Source of the DNA: Circinella minor | Taxonomy: Eukaryota > Mucoromycota > Mucoromycetes > Mucorales > Lichtheimiaceae | Length of the DNA: 64,000 nt | Direction: 5' to 3' | NCBI GenBank assembly: GCA_016758965.1 | Contig: JAEPRB010000153.1 | Location: 34,925-98,924 of the forward strand | Part shown: piece by piece, positions 53,927 to 64,000 of the stretch | Layout: every line of letters starts with the position of its first letter | How positions within the stretch are numbered: position 1 is the stretch's first letter | The notes under the pieces: generated by a model | Seen by the model: only the letters and a program-made list of their open reading frames with translations | Told to the model about the DNA's origin: nothing | The model's database searches: none | Program-made: the position numbers and the translations under genes

Positions 53927-55463
53927 TTAGTATCGTCGTGTGGTTTGGAAGAATTGTTGTTGCTGCTGTTGTTGCGGTGGTTGTGTACTCAAGATTTGGT
54001 CTGAATACATTTTTCCAGATGCCCTAATAACAATCAATAAATATATAATATAATCAGCTTCAATTTTTTTTTCGTTTTACATAATGTATATCTATATCTC
54101 TTCCTTTTTTTTAAAAAACCATCCTACTCATCTTGTTCAGACAAAAAAAAAATACTTACGCTGAAGTATAACCGGATCGAGTCGGTGCAATTACTGATCG
54201 CAAAGTTTGTGAAGCAAAATTTGCAGGGCTAACAGAAGCCGAATGTTGTGGTGGAGCCATAGGTTGAAGCGAAGATGTAGGAGGTCGAGTACGAAGTACG
54301 GCACGTAAAATACGACCATCTGCCACTTCATTATCCAATTTCGATATACAATCCAATGCTGATGCTTTATTACCGAATTCAATTTCTGCTTCACCAAAAG
54401 ATCGACCTGAATGGTCTACAAGTACATCACAACGCACAACTTGACCAAATTGCTGACACGCCGTCTAATAGAAATATGAATTAAAGACCCAACCATTTAT
54501 AATTGAAGTCAATATATTATGCTATCTACTTTTTTTTTCATTTTCCTGTATCCATACAACAACTGTTTTCAATTTCCATAAAGAATTTTCTTTTGCTTTT
54601 GTTTAGATCTTTTTACCTTGACATCCTCTGCATTGGCACCAGGATCCAAGTTACTAATAACAACAATGCTAGGTCCTGATTCTCCTCGGATAGACATACC
54701 ACTATTGATTCCACCCGATAATCCACGAATGTTAAAATTGGTATTACCAATTGAATTACTACTGTTAACGTTGCTAGTATTATTATTGTTGCCAGCAAAA
54801 AATCCTGTAGGTCTAGTAGAACGATTACTAGATGCCGATGCTTCGTCATTTCTTCCACGACTCACAGATTTTGTAATAACGATCTTTGACGGATCTGCTG
54901 CACTTTTGATCCGATTGGGTAATGAAGCTGTAGAAATCGATTTCTTTGTGACAAACTATTCGCATCAAAAAATAAAATAAAAATAAAAAACATCGTTTAG
55001 TTATATACTGAAATTGAAATAAAGTGCGTTCAAACTTTTTTATTTGGAAATCAAGTTGAAAAAAAAATAAAAAAAACATATTATGATTACTTACCCCTCC
55101 TCGTGGAGTTGAAGTCAAGCTTGTACGTTGTAAAATAGATGAATTCCCAACAACTTTAGATTTTGATTGAATTCCATGTTTTGTCGTGATTAAACTTCGT
55201 GCTTGTTGTGTTGCTGGTCGTCGTCGATTATAATTATCATTTTTATTGATGGAACGATTGAATGTTGAAGTTAAACGACGCGAAGAGGAAGAAGCAGAAG
55301 AATTATAGCGTTGATTTTGTGATTGTTGACGGCGTGAAGAAGTAGAAGGAGAAGAACGATGAGTTTGTGTGTTATGTTGTTTCTTATGTTGTGGTTTATG
55401 TTGTTTCTTATTCTTGATGATGTCATCAAGAGAAGAATCTAAATCCATTGCACTTGATCCCAT
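53927..55463 (-). CDS. ALYREF/Yra1-like mRNA export adaptor with RRM
   Basis: Four exons: 55095-55463, 54617-54955, 54160-54464 and 53927-54023, giving 369 aa. Residues 5-16 read AMDLDSSLDDIIK, the UAP56-binding motif at the N-terminus of REF/ALY proteins. A basic Arg/Ser/Gln-rich stretch follows (two more REF-like basic segments to about residue 170). The RRM spans roughly 217-295: SIVVISNLDPGANAEDVK (RNP2), TACQQFGQVVRCDVLVDHSG, RSFGEAEIEFGNKASALDCI (RNP1 equivalent) and DGRILRAVLRTRPP. The C-terminus is Gln-rich and ends QTTRRY. Such adaptors are loaded on mRNA by UAP56/Sub2 and hand it to Mex67-NXF1. The gene is longer than typical ALYREF (about 250 aa), mainly in the linker regions. Confidence 0.85.
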
Positions 55464-56133
55464 TATTATTATTATTGTTTTCGTTTTGATTTGAGGATCC
55501 AAAACGTTGAAGGAAAAAAAAAAAAAAAAGAAAGAAAGGGAAAGGTTTTTTTTTTTTTCTTAAGACAGAGGAGGGTTATTTGCAGTAACCTAAAATTCCT
55601 GGTTTGCTTGGCAACCAACCCAGCTCGCCTGGATTTCTCAAATAATGAAATTACACCAATTGGATATGAAAAAAATACAAACGTAGTAAATTATCTATAT
55701 ACAACTTTGAACTTTATGCAGATTTGTCCATTATTGTTCTAGAAAAAATTATGCGATGGTTAACTCTAGTGGCTCGGTATTATTAACCATATTCACTAGC
55801 TTTTTTATTTGTTCCTTTTGTTATTATACTTTATAAGTCTTTAATTGCAATATATATCAACCTGTGATAATAGATGTGCATACAGTATTATTGAGCGAGG
55901 GTGTGTGCATCGAGGGCTTCCAGAAAACTTTCATGAAAACTTTAACAAATTAACTAGTTGATACGTAATATAATACTTGGCATGTGAGTTCATGTCGTCG
56001 TATTCTTGTTATTATTTGGAAGAATGTTATGTACCTGATCGTTAATTTGATTACAGAATACCAGATAAGCAAACATTTTGCCGCATTTATGGAGTCATTG
56101 AAGTAATAGTAGGTGTTAAAAAATAATTTTATA
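55464..56133. other. Spacer, no gene seen
   Basis: About 670 bp, with poly-A/T tracts near the ALYREF-like start. A plus-strand open frame at 55491-55742 has low-complexity content and no splice support. Confidence 0.4.
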
Positions 56134-57712
56134 CTATACGTAAGGAGCAGAACGCGTTGAGTAACAGTGAAATCTGGAGTACCGATTTCCTTGAGATACA
56201 CCGAACAATGTCCAGAATGTAGCGTCAATTTTTTTAAAAGATTTAAAACTTGCAATTACTTGTAACATAGGATCAGATAATAACACACCACTTATTGAAA
56301 ATTCTAGTAATTCAGGTAATCCACCTATCAAACGACCGACATTTCCAGGAAAAGAAGGGTCATTGTCAACAGGAAAATCTCGGTAAAGAATCAATATTGT
56401 ACTGTCAACATATAAATTGAATTTTTTGGGGCATCGTAATTTACTGAGGGTGACAATGAAATCGCTGTTGAATAGCGCTACAAGAATTGATAGATCTGGA
56501 TCTTGTAAAACGTCGCGATGCATATCCAACAATTTGACAGTGTTGGGCCATTCATGGTTTTCATTTCCACTTTGAGTTTATGTAGACATGCTAACTTAAT
56601 TAACGAAAAAGCATCCCATCGATCGGTGTAGAAATATTGAGTCATGGTCAATTGGTCGATTTTTAAAAAATTCATACGTAGTATCTTTTGTTTTCTGCAG
56701 CAAAGGTAAAATTAAATGGCTGTATTTGGAACACAATCCTCGTTGGGAGTAAACTGAAGCTGTTGTAATCCTCTTGATGAACTTTGGGCTTGATGATTGA
56801 TAATGTCGACCACTTGTTCTGGTGCTATTGGCACAAGCATAACTTTTCCAGAGAAGAACTGATGATGTAGACAAGATAATGTTGGACATTGGCCAAGTAG
56901 TCTAACGATGTCAAAATCATCATTAGTATCATCATATATGTATGATGGAGAAGCAGTAAGTTGTAATATACGTATACTCGAACAAAGTGATAAAAGAGAG
57001 CCTATTTGGTTTAAACTAAAATGTAAATTCAGTCACGTATAAGGTGTACAAGTCGTGGAAAAAGTGATCTAGTAGTACTGTTCATGTGGTATTCTCGCTG
57101 GTGTTTCTGTTGCTCGATTTTTGTCATAGTAGGGATAGTCACCAGCTGTGTCAATTCTAGGCCTAATGCACGTTCAAAAGTCGAATACTGGATATATCCT
57201 TGTTGAATGTTTAGCAACGTAAGTGCAAGAAGATCATTGCTAACAGCCTCCAATGTATTCAATAAATAATTTTTGGCTTCTTCTTTTTCAAGTGCTTTGA
57301 CTCCGTCAGGTAAAACTAATCTTCGTTTTATGATTTAAATATTTATCGGTACGAAAAGGTAAGTAAAATAATTATTAATCAATAAAATGAAAACCAGTTT
57401 AAATAAAGAAAATTATACTTAGTTCTTTGATAACACATCCATGGCTTTTGAGCACTCGAATGATGTATTTAATATCTTTATATGGTATCTGTACTACTTC
57501 TACGTGTGATTCAAAGCAATTTAAAAGACGTTCATTTTTTATTCATCTTATAAAAGCCTATGTCGTTCCATATAGCCTTCGAAAAAAAATGATATCTTGT
57601 CGAACCATTCACAACAAACGCACATGGATTCCAGATAATCAGTTTGGTCAATGTACGAAAAGATCTTGGAGTAGATTTCAGATGGTAACCGATCAAAGAA
57701 ATTCCACATGAC
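56134..57712 (-). pseudogene. Decayed F-box protein gene
   Basis: Reading the minus strand from an ATG at 57710-57712: MWNFFDRLPSEIYSKIFSYI followed by DQTDYLESMCVCCEWFDKIS, a standard F-box, then a stop. Coding resemblance resumes in a second frame (HVEVVQIPYKDIKYIIRVLK), splices near 57420/57320 into LPDGVKALEKEEAKNYLLNT, shifts again after FPRLVHLIRD into SLNQIGSLLSLCSSIRILQL and FDIVRLLGQCPTLSCLHHQF, and shifts near 56540 into LLDMHRDVLQDPDLSILVAL and LIGGLPELLEFSISGVLLSD. The layout (F-box then leucine-rich-like strands) matches the multi-copy F-box proteins of Mucorales that serve as substrate receptors in SCF ubiquitin ligases. At least three frame breaks make a non-functional copy likely. 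Confidence 0.7.
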
Positions 57713-57725
57713 GGATGTAATAATA

Positions 57726-58877
57726 AATGAAAGAGATAATTTACAGTCTCGGTTTGATTTAAAGTAGTACAACTGTACTTGAAGGATTTACATAACTACT
57801 AAATTTAATTTCATTCTTTTTATAATAATAAAACTTTATTTGACATATTTAACTATCCAAACGGCACGAACTACCTTAAACACCAAAAAGAATTAAGTCA
57901 CATCCAATGTCCGGCTACAATAAAGCAATAGACAAACCAAATGATCACATAAATTACAAATGAAAATATACGTAGCAGCTAGCACTGATCCAATGATAAA
58001 TATGTTGAGACATCCTATATGCTCAGCAAGTAGGAAACTTAGCACAATACGATCAATAGCGTTTATAACTATAGACTGTTGATAGTTGTAATATTGTAAT
58101 AAAAGTATTTATGTATGTGTATGTATGCAAAGGTATTCAATGCATGTTACAAAAATATAGTTTGTCAAGTTAAGTATACACTTTGTATATACATCTTTTT
58201 GTTTGTGCGTATGTAGTATACGTGTGATTATTCGTATTGAATAATGTGATTATAAAACCAAGCATAATATACTCAGGTTGAATAATAATTTTGCTCATAC
58301 AAATAATTTGTTTTGAGATGCTCCTGCAATTGAAAATCACTGTGTGCATTACAATTACTATTAAAAAATATGTCCCATAAACAAATATTGGAGGACAAAT
58401 ATTTATAAAGCAAAAACCAGTTTTTAACAATTATCATGATCATCAAAATAAATACAATTTGTCAATAAAACAAAAGGAAAATGAACAAGTTCCAACAAAA
58501 ACTATTATTATTTAGTACGTATATAATAAGATCCAGTGAACTAATTATTCTTTTTACGCATCTTTTTCTTTCAAGTATGTTACTGTGCGTATCATAGTAC
58601 AATAAAATAAAAATTATTCATGTATACGTATTTATGTTGTTGACGACATCATTGTTACTTTATTTTTGTTTGATGAATTGAATTGCACTTTTTCATGTTT
58701 ATTTCAAGTAATATTGTTTTGTTCTTTGTATGAGATTACAAACTATTCTTTGTCATCAAAAAAGCCAGCTATGTTTTACATAGCGTTTATACAAAATAAA
58801 GCAAAAAGATTATCTTTTTACAGTATTTACCTATTTTTTTCAGTTTAATAAATTTTCTGCTCATACAAACATACAAC
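57726..58877. other. Spacer, no gene seen
   Basis: About 1.15 kb between the F-box relic and the Myb-like gene, AT-rich with scattered ATACGTA words. Open frames are short and without features. Confidence 0.4.
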
Positions 58878-59573
58878 ATGGCTTATTGGACCGTAGAAGA
58901 ATTGAACACTATGGTAAACTCAAAAAGGGAGAACCATAGAATTTCTTGGGACACAATTGCTTGTATGTTGAATTATCGACATACAAGCAGTGCTTGTCAA
59001 CAACGTTATAATCGTGATTATGCGGTAATTAAAATTGAAAAAGCTTAAAGTCTTATACTATTTATTACTATGGAAAAAAAGAATAACATTTATATACGTA
59101 AAAACAATTTATAGCCACCACTTCCAGGTTCTTGGAATTTAGTGAGCAGAAGATTAATTTGTAAAATGAGAAGCAGAATTCCCCCTTCAAGTTGGCGTGA
59201 TTGTGCAAGAGCTGTTAATAACAACATTTCAAATTGCCAACGATTTATGTTAAATTATGCGACTGAGAAAGAATTATATCGTGGTCGATGTGACGCCGAG
59301 TCAGAAGCATTACATGGTCTGTTACCCCAGGTAAAACTAAGTATCACCGAATTAGTACAGTAATAATAAAACTTATCTCTTGACCCTTTTTAATTTTCAC
59401 TACAGAGAATTCAAGAAGCAAGAAGACAAGGAAAATTATGGACGAATGATGAAACTGATGTTTTGATTTCTTGCAGAGCTAGAGGATATCCTTACATCAT
59501 ACCAGCTCTTTTATTAGGAAGATCGGTTTCTTCTTGCTCCTCCAAATACTATCGAATTAAAAATAATATTTAA
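58878..59573 (+). CDS. Small Myb/SANT-like DNA-binding protein
   Basis: Three exons: 58878-59024, 59115-59330 and 59406-59573, all phase-0 junctions, giving 176 aa. Residues 3-48 (YWTVEELNTMVNSKREN then ISWDTIACMLNYRHTSSACQ and QRYNRDY) have the W..EE......W..IA..L..R....C..RY layout of a Myb repeat. A less regular middle part follows (WNLVSRRLICKMRSRIPPSS with WRDCARAVNNNISNCQRFML), and residues 131-173 (LWTNDETDVLISCRARGYPY then ALLLGRSVSSCSSKYYRI) form another repeat. The protein is essentially only DNA-binding repeats. Possible roles are a transcription factor or a Myb-like accessory protein of a transposon (Harbinger-type elements encode one). It lies 1.5 kb upstream of the Fanzor-like gene on the same strand. 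Confidence 0.75.
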
Positions 59574-59882
59574 TTTTTAAAAAAAAATTAACCATTCTGT
59601 ACACATTGCCTTAAAAATTTGACATATACCATATGTACACAAACGGTAATATAATTTATGTGAGAGTGATTGAAATATAATAAATCCGAGTGCTTCCGAG
59701 TCTATATTAATTTATGGCCATCTGAATATTATGTTACTTGAATAATTCCTTGTAATAGTATCTCTTTTATCATTTTTATTGTTAGTAGAATATGGGTTAT
59801 TATTATTATTAAACATTTATCAAGTAATAAATATAAAGTATCTCGAGTATTACTATTGATTAGCAACGAAATCAAGTAAAAG

Positions 59883-59920
<38 letters not shown>

Positions 59921-60434
59921 CATAATTTTTATAACAACATGTACGTATACGTAGAAATACTGTAGAAAAGTATTCGTAATATTTGTTGGTACGTAGTAAC
60001 AATAACAATCAAACACTTTTCTTCTACTGTATAATTATTATATTGAATAACAACAAACAAAAAGTAGTATTCAAAGTAACTCTTTGTTTTTCTCAATAAA
60101 TCTTCAGCCAATAATTTTTTTTTTTTACAATTTTGTTAAGCGGAAATGTTTTTCCGGTAATGGAATTAACCATTATTCTTTGCTTTCATTGTATCATATA
60201 CTCATAATTAAATCAAAACATTTATACTAAATGGTACAATACGTAATTATTGTACGTACACTATTTATCTTGTTTCCTTTCTTTTTATGGTACGTACACA
60301 TATTTTCTTGCTTAAAGTAAAAGATATAATCACAAGTATGTCTGGTGCTGTTAATCTGACGACTGGGTGTTTCAGAAATACGGACGTCCGCGGTCTTTAA
60401 AAATGATAAAAGGTTAAAAGTTATATTTATTAAA

Positions 60435-60542
60435 ATGGGAGACTACAATGGCCTTCGCCAATGGGCATGTGGTCACTTCCTTGTAGTACAAATGGGTAAC
60501 AGCTGTGTAGACGGATCATGTCGCCAACCGCACAAAGTTTAA
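60435..60542 (+). CDS. Possible 35-aa Cys-containing micro-ORF
   Basis: ATG to TAA with no intron: MGDYNGLRQWACGHFLVVQM, then a short tail containing CVDGSC. Three Cys and two His are spaced as could bind one metal ion, and the frame is locally richer in GC than its surroundings. There is no homologue I can name, and 35 codons can occur by chance, so this is only a candidate. Confidence 0.2.
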   Translation: MGDYNGLRQWACGHFLVVQMGNSCVDGSCRQPHKV

Positions 60543-60767
60543 TTTAAAAATCATTTTCTTTATTATCACAATTCTCAGAAACATTACAAATCGAAAGACT
60601 AGATATAATTGATACATCCTGCTGAAGTGATGATGAGGATCTCATGTATAAATAGAGAGAATATTTTGTTTTAATTGACTACCCCTCAATTATATTGGCT
60701 ACAATTAAATTTTGCTCTTTTGAGGTCTCATTGGCTTTTTCTCTCTCTTTTCCTATCTTTATTTTTA

Positions 60768-60890
60768 GTGATAAAACGGTCATTGATAAAAAATTCTCAT
60801 TGATAAAATGGTCATTGATAAAAAATAGTCATTGATAAAAAGTAGTCATTGATAAAATGGTCATTGATAAAAAGTAGTCATCGATAAAAA
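60768..60890 (+). repeat. Tandem repeat of an 17-19-bp TCATTGATAAAA unit
   Basis: Six to seven imperfect copies of TCATTGATAAAA separated by 5-7 variable bases (GTAG, ATGG, ATAG or ATTC types). It ends about 210 bp before the ATG of the 12-exon gene. Confidence 0.85.
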
Positions 60891-60976
60891 TGGCTGTTCT
60901 GAAAATGATCTATTTAGCCAATGACTAAGTATAAAAGAACGGTTTCTGCAAACCTCATAAAATTATTCATCATCTC

Positions 60977-61075
60977 TTTTTTTTTTTACATTTTTTTACA
61001 TTTTCTTATATTTTCTTACATTTTCTTACATTTTCTTACATTTTTTCTTACATTTTTTCTTACATTTTCTTTATT
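60977..61075 (+). repeat. T-rich tandem repeat, unit (T)TTTCTTACA
   Basis: About nine imperfect copies of a 10-13-bp TTTTCTTACAT unit fill the 100 bp directly upstream of the start codon at 61100. It may act as a pyrimidine-rich promoter/leader segment. Confidence 0.85.
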
Positions 61076-61099
61076 GCTACTTGTTTTTATTCTCCAGCT

Positions 61100-63873
61100 A
61101 TGGAGCCTATGGATATTGATAGTGCCGACAGCGTAGGTGATGATGACATTGAGGATGCCATGTCAATCGATTCCATAAATTCATTTAATTCAAACGGGTC
61201 CGAGTTTTCATTTCTAAGTAATCGATCTGATGCTGATATTATTGAAGACCAAGAAGTGGTATTCCCCGTAACACGGGGTCCAAATCCAAGACCGGAAACA
61301 TTGGCGGAACGTAAGTATTTGAATAATGTAGTACTTTATGTTATACACACACGCATATCAATATAACAATATTAGATGTATTTACTTATTTTTATTATGT
61401 GTTTTATCAGGACGAGAACGAGCTAGAGCATATTTGAGAGAAATTTTCCCCGATAATCACAGAGCAGCAAGAAGACGTAACAGAGTTGTTACATGTAAAT
61501 GTAAACTCCAAACCATTCTAGAAAATCCTTATTTGGCAGGTGCAAGGCAGCCACCACCTGGTACGCCAGATATGTTGGTAATTATATATGCATTTTTTTT
61601 TTGTTGTAGTTAAAACTTCACGTGCAAATATATAATGAAAAGTATTTACTGAATTGTGGTTTTTTTTATAGAATTTCATACGTCGACTTGCAGAAGAATA
61701 TACTATTCTTCGACGGGATGCAATGAACCTTGTAACGTTACATGTGTTACGATCTGTTGAAGATCCAGCCAATGTCACTCGTCCTGTATTAACAGATCAA
61801 AACTTTTGGGAAAATGCCTTTCATTTGGTGACGACACCACCTGGTGAAGCTCTTGCTCGAGTAAGTTTTGTTTATAGAGTTATGTATTGACTGTCCACAT
61901 GCCTAACATGAATAACTTATTAACCATATACATATATACATATATTGTTTAGCCAACACCTTACCCTGAACTTGATAATACATTTACAAATCACTTTAAT
62001 CCTGCTCGTGTACAAAATAATGGTCAAGGTAAGCTTTACGTTTGTTTTTATGAATCACCAAATAGTGCATGATTATGTACTGTAATAGGCTCTAATTAAA
62101 TACTATTAGCTTATTACGCAGTACCTGCATGGGATCCTGGTTTACGTGCCCAAGTTAGAAGAAATTTTGCCAGAAAAGCGATGACAAGTATGTATTATTG
62201 AATTTTATCGTCGTCCTTGATATTCTATATTTTATTTTGTTACCTATACAAGAGTCTAATTTTTGTCATTTATTACCATTTATAATAGATACCCGTAATC
62301 ACTTGCTTATGAATATTCCTAGCTTTTTGAAAAGAGTATGGTTATCTTACATTAATGGATTGGTTACCGAGCTTAATATAAACTTACGACAATCACCTAA
62401 TACCTTGGGTAACGTATTAAATCATACTTTGCTATTATAATTTATGTTTACTGTTAACATTGCTGAAATTAATAAATAATAACTTCTTATTATCTTTCTT
62501 TTTTTTAATTTAACAGCAAATAAAATTTACAAGCAACTCGTGGACCGATCTGATCATCTCCCGAACAATATTATTTCTATTTTTCCCGCTGCCATCCGAA
62601 ACAGAGTAAATAATTATTACGCGTAAGTGTCACTTTTTTTTTATTACAGTACCTGATACTTTTTACTGTATAATACTATTCTATGTATTTAACGAACTTA
62701 TTTTCTTTTCTTTTGCTTTACATCACGCAGAGAACATCATCAAGCTTTTCAAACAGCGTTTGCTGATGAAAATGCACAAAGTATCATTGAAAGGCCAAGT
62801 AGCGTGCAACAAGTAAACATTTATCAACGATTGCCTACTTATGTAGTATATTTACTGAACCAAATAGAAGAAAATGGTGTAAGACGGTGGACTGTACTTC
62901 CTGTTGCAAAGCATCAAGTGGCTTACATGCCAATCGATCAACGGTCACTATATCATATCTTAAAAATCTATTCAATTCAGTACCCTAACGCCCACATGCC
63001 TCCTCATATCATGGTAAGCATTTTCTATTGTATTATTAATATTCAATGTATATTTTAAACAGAGTATCTTCTAATATAAACGTTGGATACATGCTATTAG
63101 TCACCTAACCCACCAAGAGGAAGACGACAACATCGATTAATTACAGTTGCTGCCTTTCGTGCACTTTCTTCTGTTCAAATAGAACAAATATGGGAGGATA
63201 TATTTAATTTGAATCACGTTATACCTCGCCGCTGTACATATTGGGAAACTGACGGTAAGTATTCTTTATTTAAAATAAGATCTTTTTCAATGATTTTCTT
63301 CAAGGCGTAGCAAAAACTGATGAATAGCACGAGTGTCCTTTTAATTTATAGAAGCCGGTATGTTTCCATCTCAACATCGTGAACGGTATTTGTTCAACAA
63401 TTATATTGAAACTGATGGTGTTGGGGTGTCACTGACGTTCAGAAGACCAATCGCAACTATCCGTGGTGGTAAATATACTGTTTATTACAACTTTATTTTG
63501 ATGTTGTACCAAAATGTTTATATCCCATTATTTTTTTTTAACTTTAATCGTATATGATTTTAGAGCGATTGCCACAGTCCTCTAGAGAAGTTGCACGATA
63601 TCCTCGTAATCAAGACTTGACAGCATGGCGACGTGGGATGTATCATCTCTCTAAAAATCCTCAGGGATTAACTCAACAACGCGCCGCTGACTCTCGCTTA
63701 GTATATATTGATCCAGGTACAGTAATAAACGTACTTATTGTTACATTGCTATAACTGTGCTTTACCAAAGAGCAAATGTGTACTTACTGTTATTTAAAAA
63801 ATTATTTATATTAATAAAACAAATAGGCATTCGTTCTTTGGTCACTGCTGTGGATACACTGGATGCGCTGTAG
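61100..63873 (+). CDS. Putative Fanzor-like (eukaryotic TnpB/OMEGA) nuclease, N-terminal part ending after RuvC-I
   Basis: Twelve exons: 61100-61310, 61411-61577, 61672-61860, 61953-62028, 62122-62187, 62289-62408, 62517-62622, 62731-63013, 63101-63254, 63352-63468, 63564-63716 and 63827-63873, giving 562 aa. All junctions are GT-AG and in frame. An acidic Ser-rich leader (about 60 aa) is followed by RERARAYLREIFPDNHRAAR, a mainly helical middle, RCTYWETDEAGMFPSQHRER, the strand block YIETDGVGVSLTFRR, and finally SRLVYIDPGIRSLVTAVDTL before TAG. A TDG(V)-strand leading to a D-P-G-x-R motif is the RuvC-I arrangement of TnpB and Fanzor proteins; the Asp of IDPG would be the first catalytic residue. 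RuvC-II (Glu), the zinc ribbon and RuvC-III (Asp) are missing: the frame stops 14 residues after IDPG, at the edge of a GAACCG repeat. A GTAGGG at 63870 could instead be a donor into a repeat-bearing intron. The family call is from motif memory. Confidence 0.55.
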
Positions 63874-63883
63874 GGATCCTCAT

Positions 63884-64000
63884 GAGAACCGAAGAACCGG
63901 AACCGAACCGGAACCGAACCGAGAAAAGTCGAGACGGTTCTATGGAAGGAACCGACCGGAACCGACTCGGTTCTAGATGGAGAGAACCGAGAACCGACAT
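63884..64000 (+). repeat. GAACCG-rich degenerate repeat running off the window
   Basis: Starting near 63884 the sequence is built of GAACCG/GGAACC words and their complement CGGTTC (about fifteen occurrences in under 120 bp). It is far richer in GC than anything else nearby. It begins 10 bp after the stop codon of the Fanzor-like frame and continues to the right edge, so its full extent and nature (satellite, element end or intronic repeat) cannot be seen. Confidence 0.85.

Larger units (their letters stand above)
59574..61099. other. Intergenic DNA with two tandem-repeat blocks upstream of the Fanzor-like gene
   Basis: About 1.5 kb. It holds a (TA) run near 59885-59916, a possible 35-aa frame at 60435-60542, a (T)GATAAAA...GTCAT tandem block at about 60768-60890 and a C-poor T-rich repeat block at about 60977-61075 just before the ATG. 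Confidence 0.6.

Overview
The window looks like nuclear DNA of a Mucoromycota fungus, most likely Mucorales. It is strongly AT-rich, genes carry several short GT-AG introns (mostly 50-200 nt), low-complexity Gln/Asn/Ser runs are common, and the relatives I recognise (REEP, POLD4, ALYREF-like, TFB1M-like, VPS25, IDI1) fit an early-diverging fungus. All gene models were spliced by eye; for each multi-exon CDS the exon lengths sum to an uninterrupted frame.

Layout. 0-5 kb holds mobile-element debris: the 3' end of a Cys-rich gene, a broken PD-(D/E)XK-like gene between GATACCGGTATC palindromes, and a 528-bp pogo-like MITE with TA target duplication. 6.5-9 kb holds VPS25 (ESCRT-II) and mitochondrial ribosomal protein S12. 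9.6-20.6 kb is a transporter block: one monocarboxylate-transporter-like MFS gene on the plus strand, then a relic and two intact tandem anion:cation-symporter MFS paralogues on the minus strand. 22-29.2 kb holds POLD4 divergent from a REEP/Yop1-like gene, a vesicular-type amino acid transporter, a small His-rich protein and a Gfo/Idh/MocA oxidoreductase. 29.2-33.6 kb is a gene-free AT-rich stretch with many TACGTA sites. 33.6-46.4 kb holds a low-complexity protein, a dead Tc1/mariner-like transposase, isopentenyl-diphosphate isomerase, two unrecognised plus-strand genes and a class-3 lipase-like protein. 47.6-49.2 kb is a decayed element with inverted ends, abutting a TFB1M/KsgA-type rRNA dimethyltransferase. 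51.6-55.5 kb holds an unrecognised two-hydrophobic-segment protein and an ALYREF/Yra1-like mRNA export adaptor. 56.1-57.7 kb is an F-box pseudogene. 58.9-64 kb holds a small Myb/SANT-like gene and a 12-exon gene.

That last gene ends in a TnpB/Fanzor-type RuvC-I signature (IDPGIRSLVTAVD) directly before a GAACCG-rich repeat at the window edge. It is the best candidate for an unusual system here: a putative eukaryotic OMEGA (Fanzor-like) nuclease that appears cut off, or interrupted by a repeat-filled intron, just after its first catalytic Asp. Functionally the window is otherwise a mix of housekeeping genes (ESCRT, replication, isoprenoid, mitochondrial translation, mRNA export) and expanded transporters set among mobile-element remains. 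I found no operon-like logic, CRISPR array, rRNA or tRNA.
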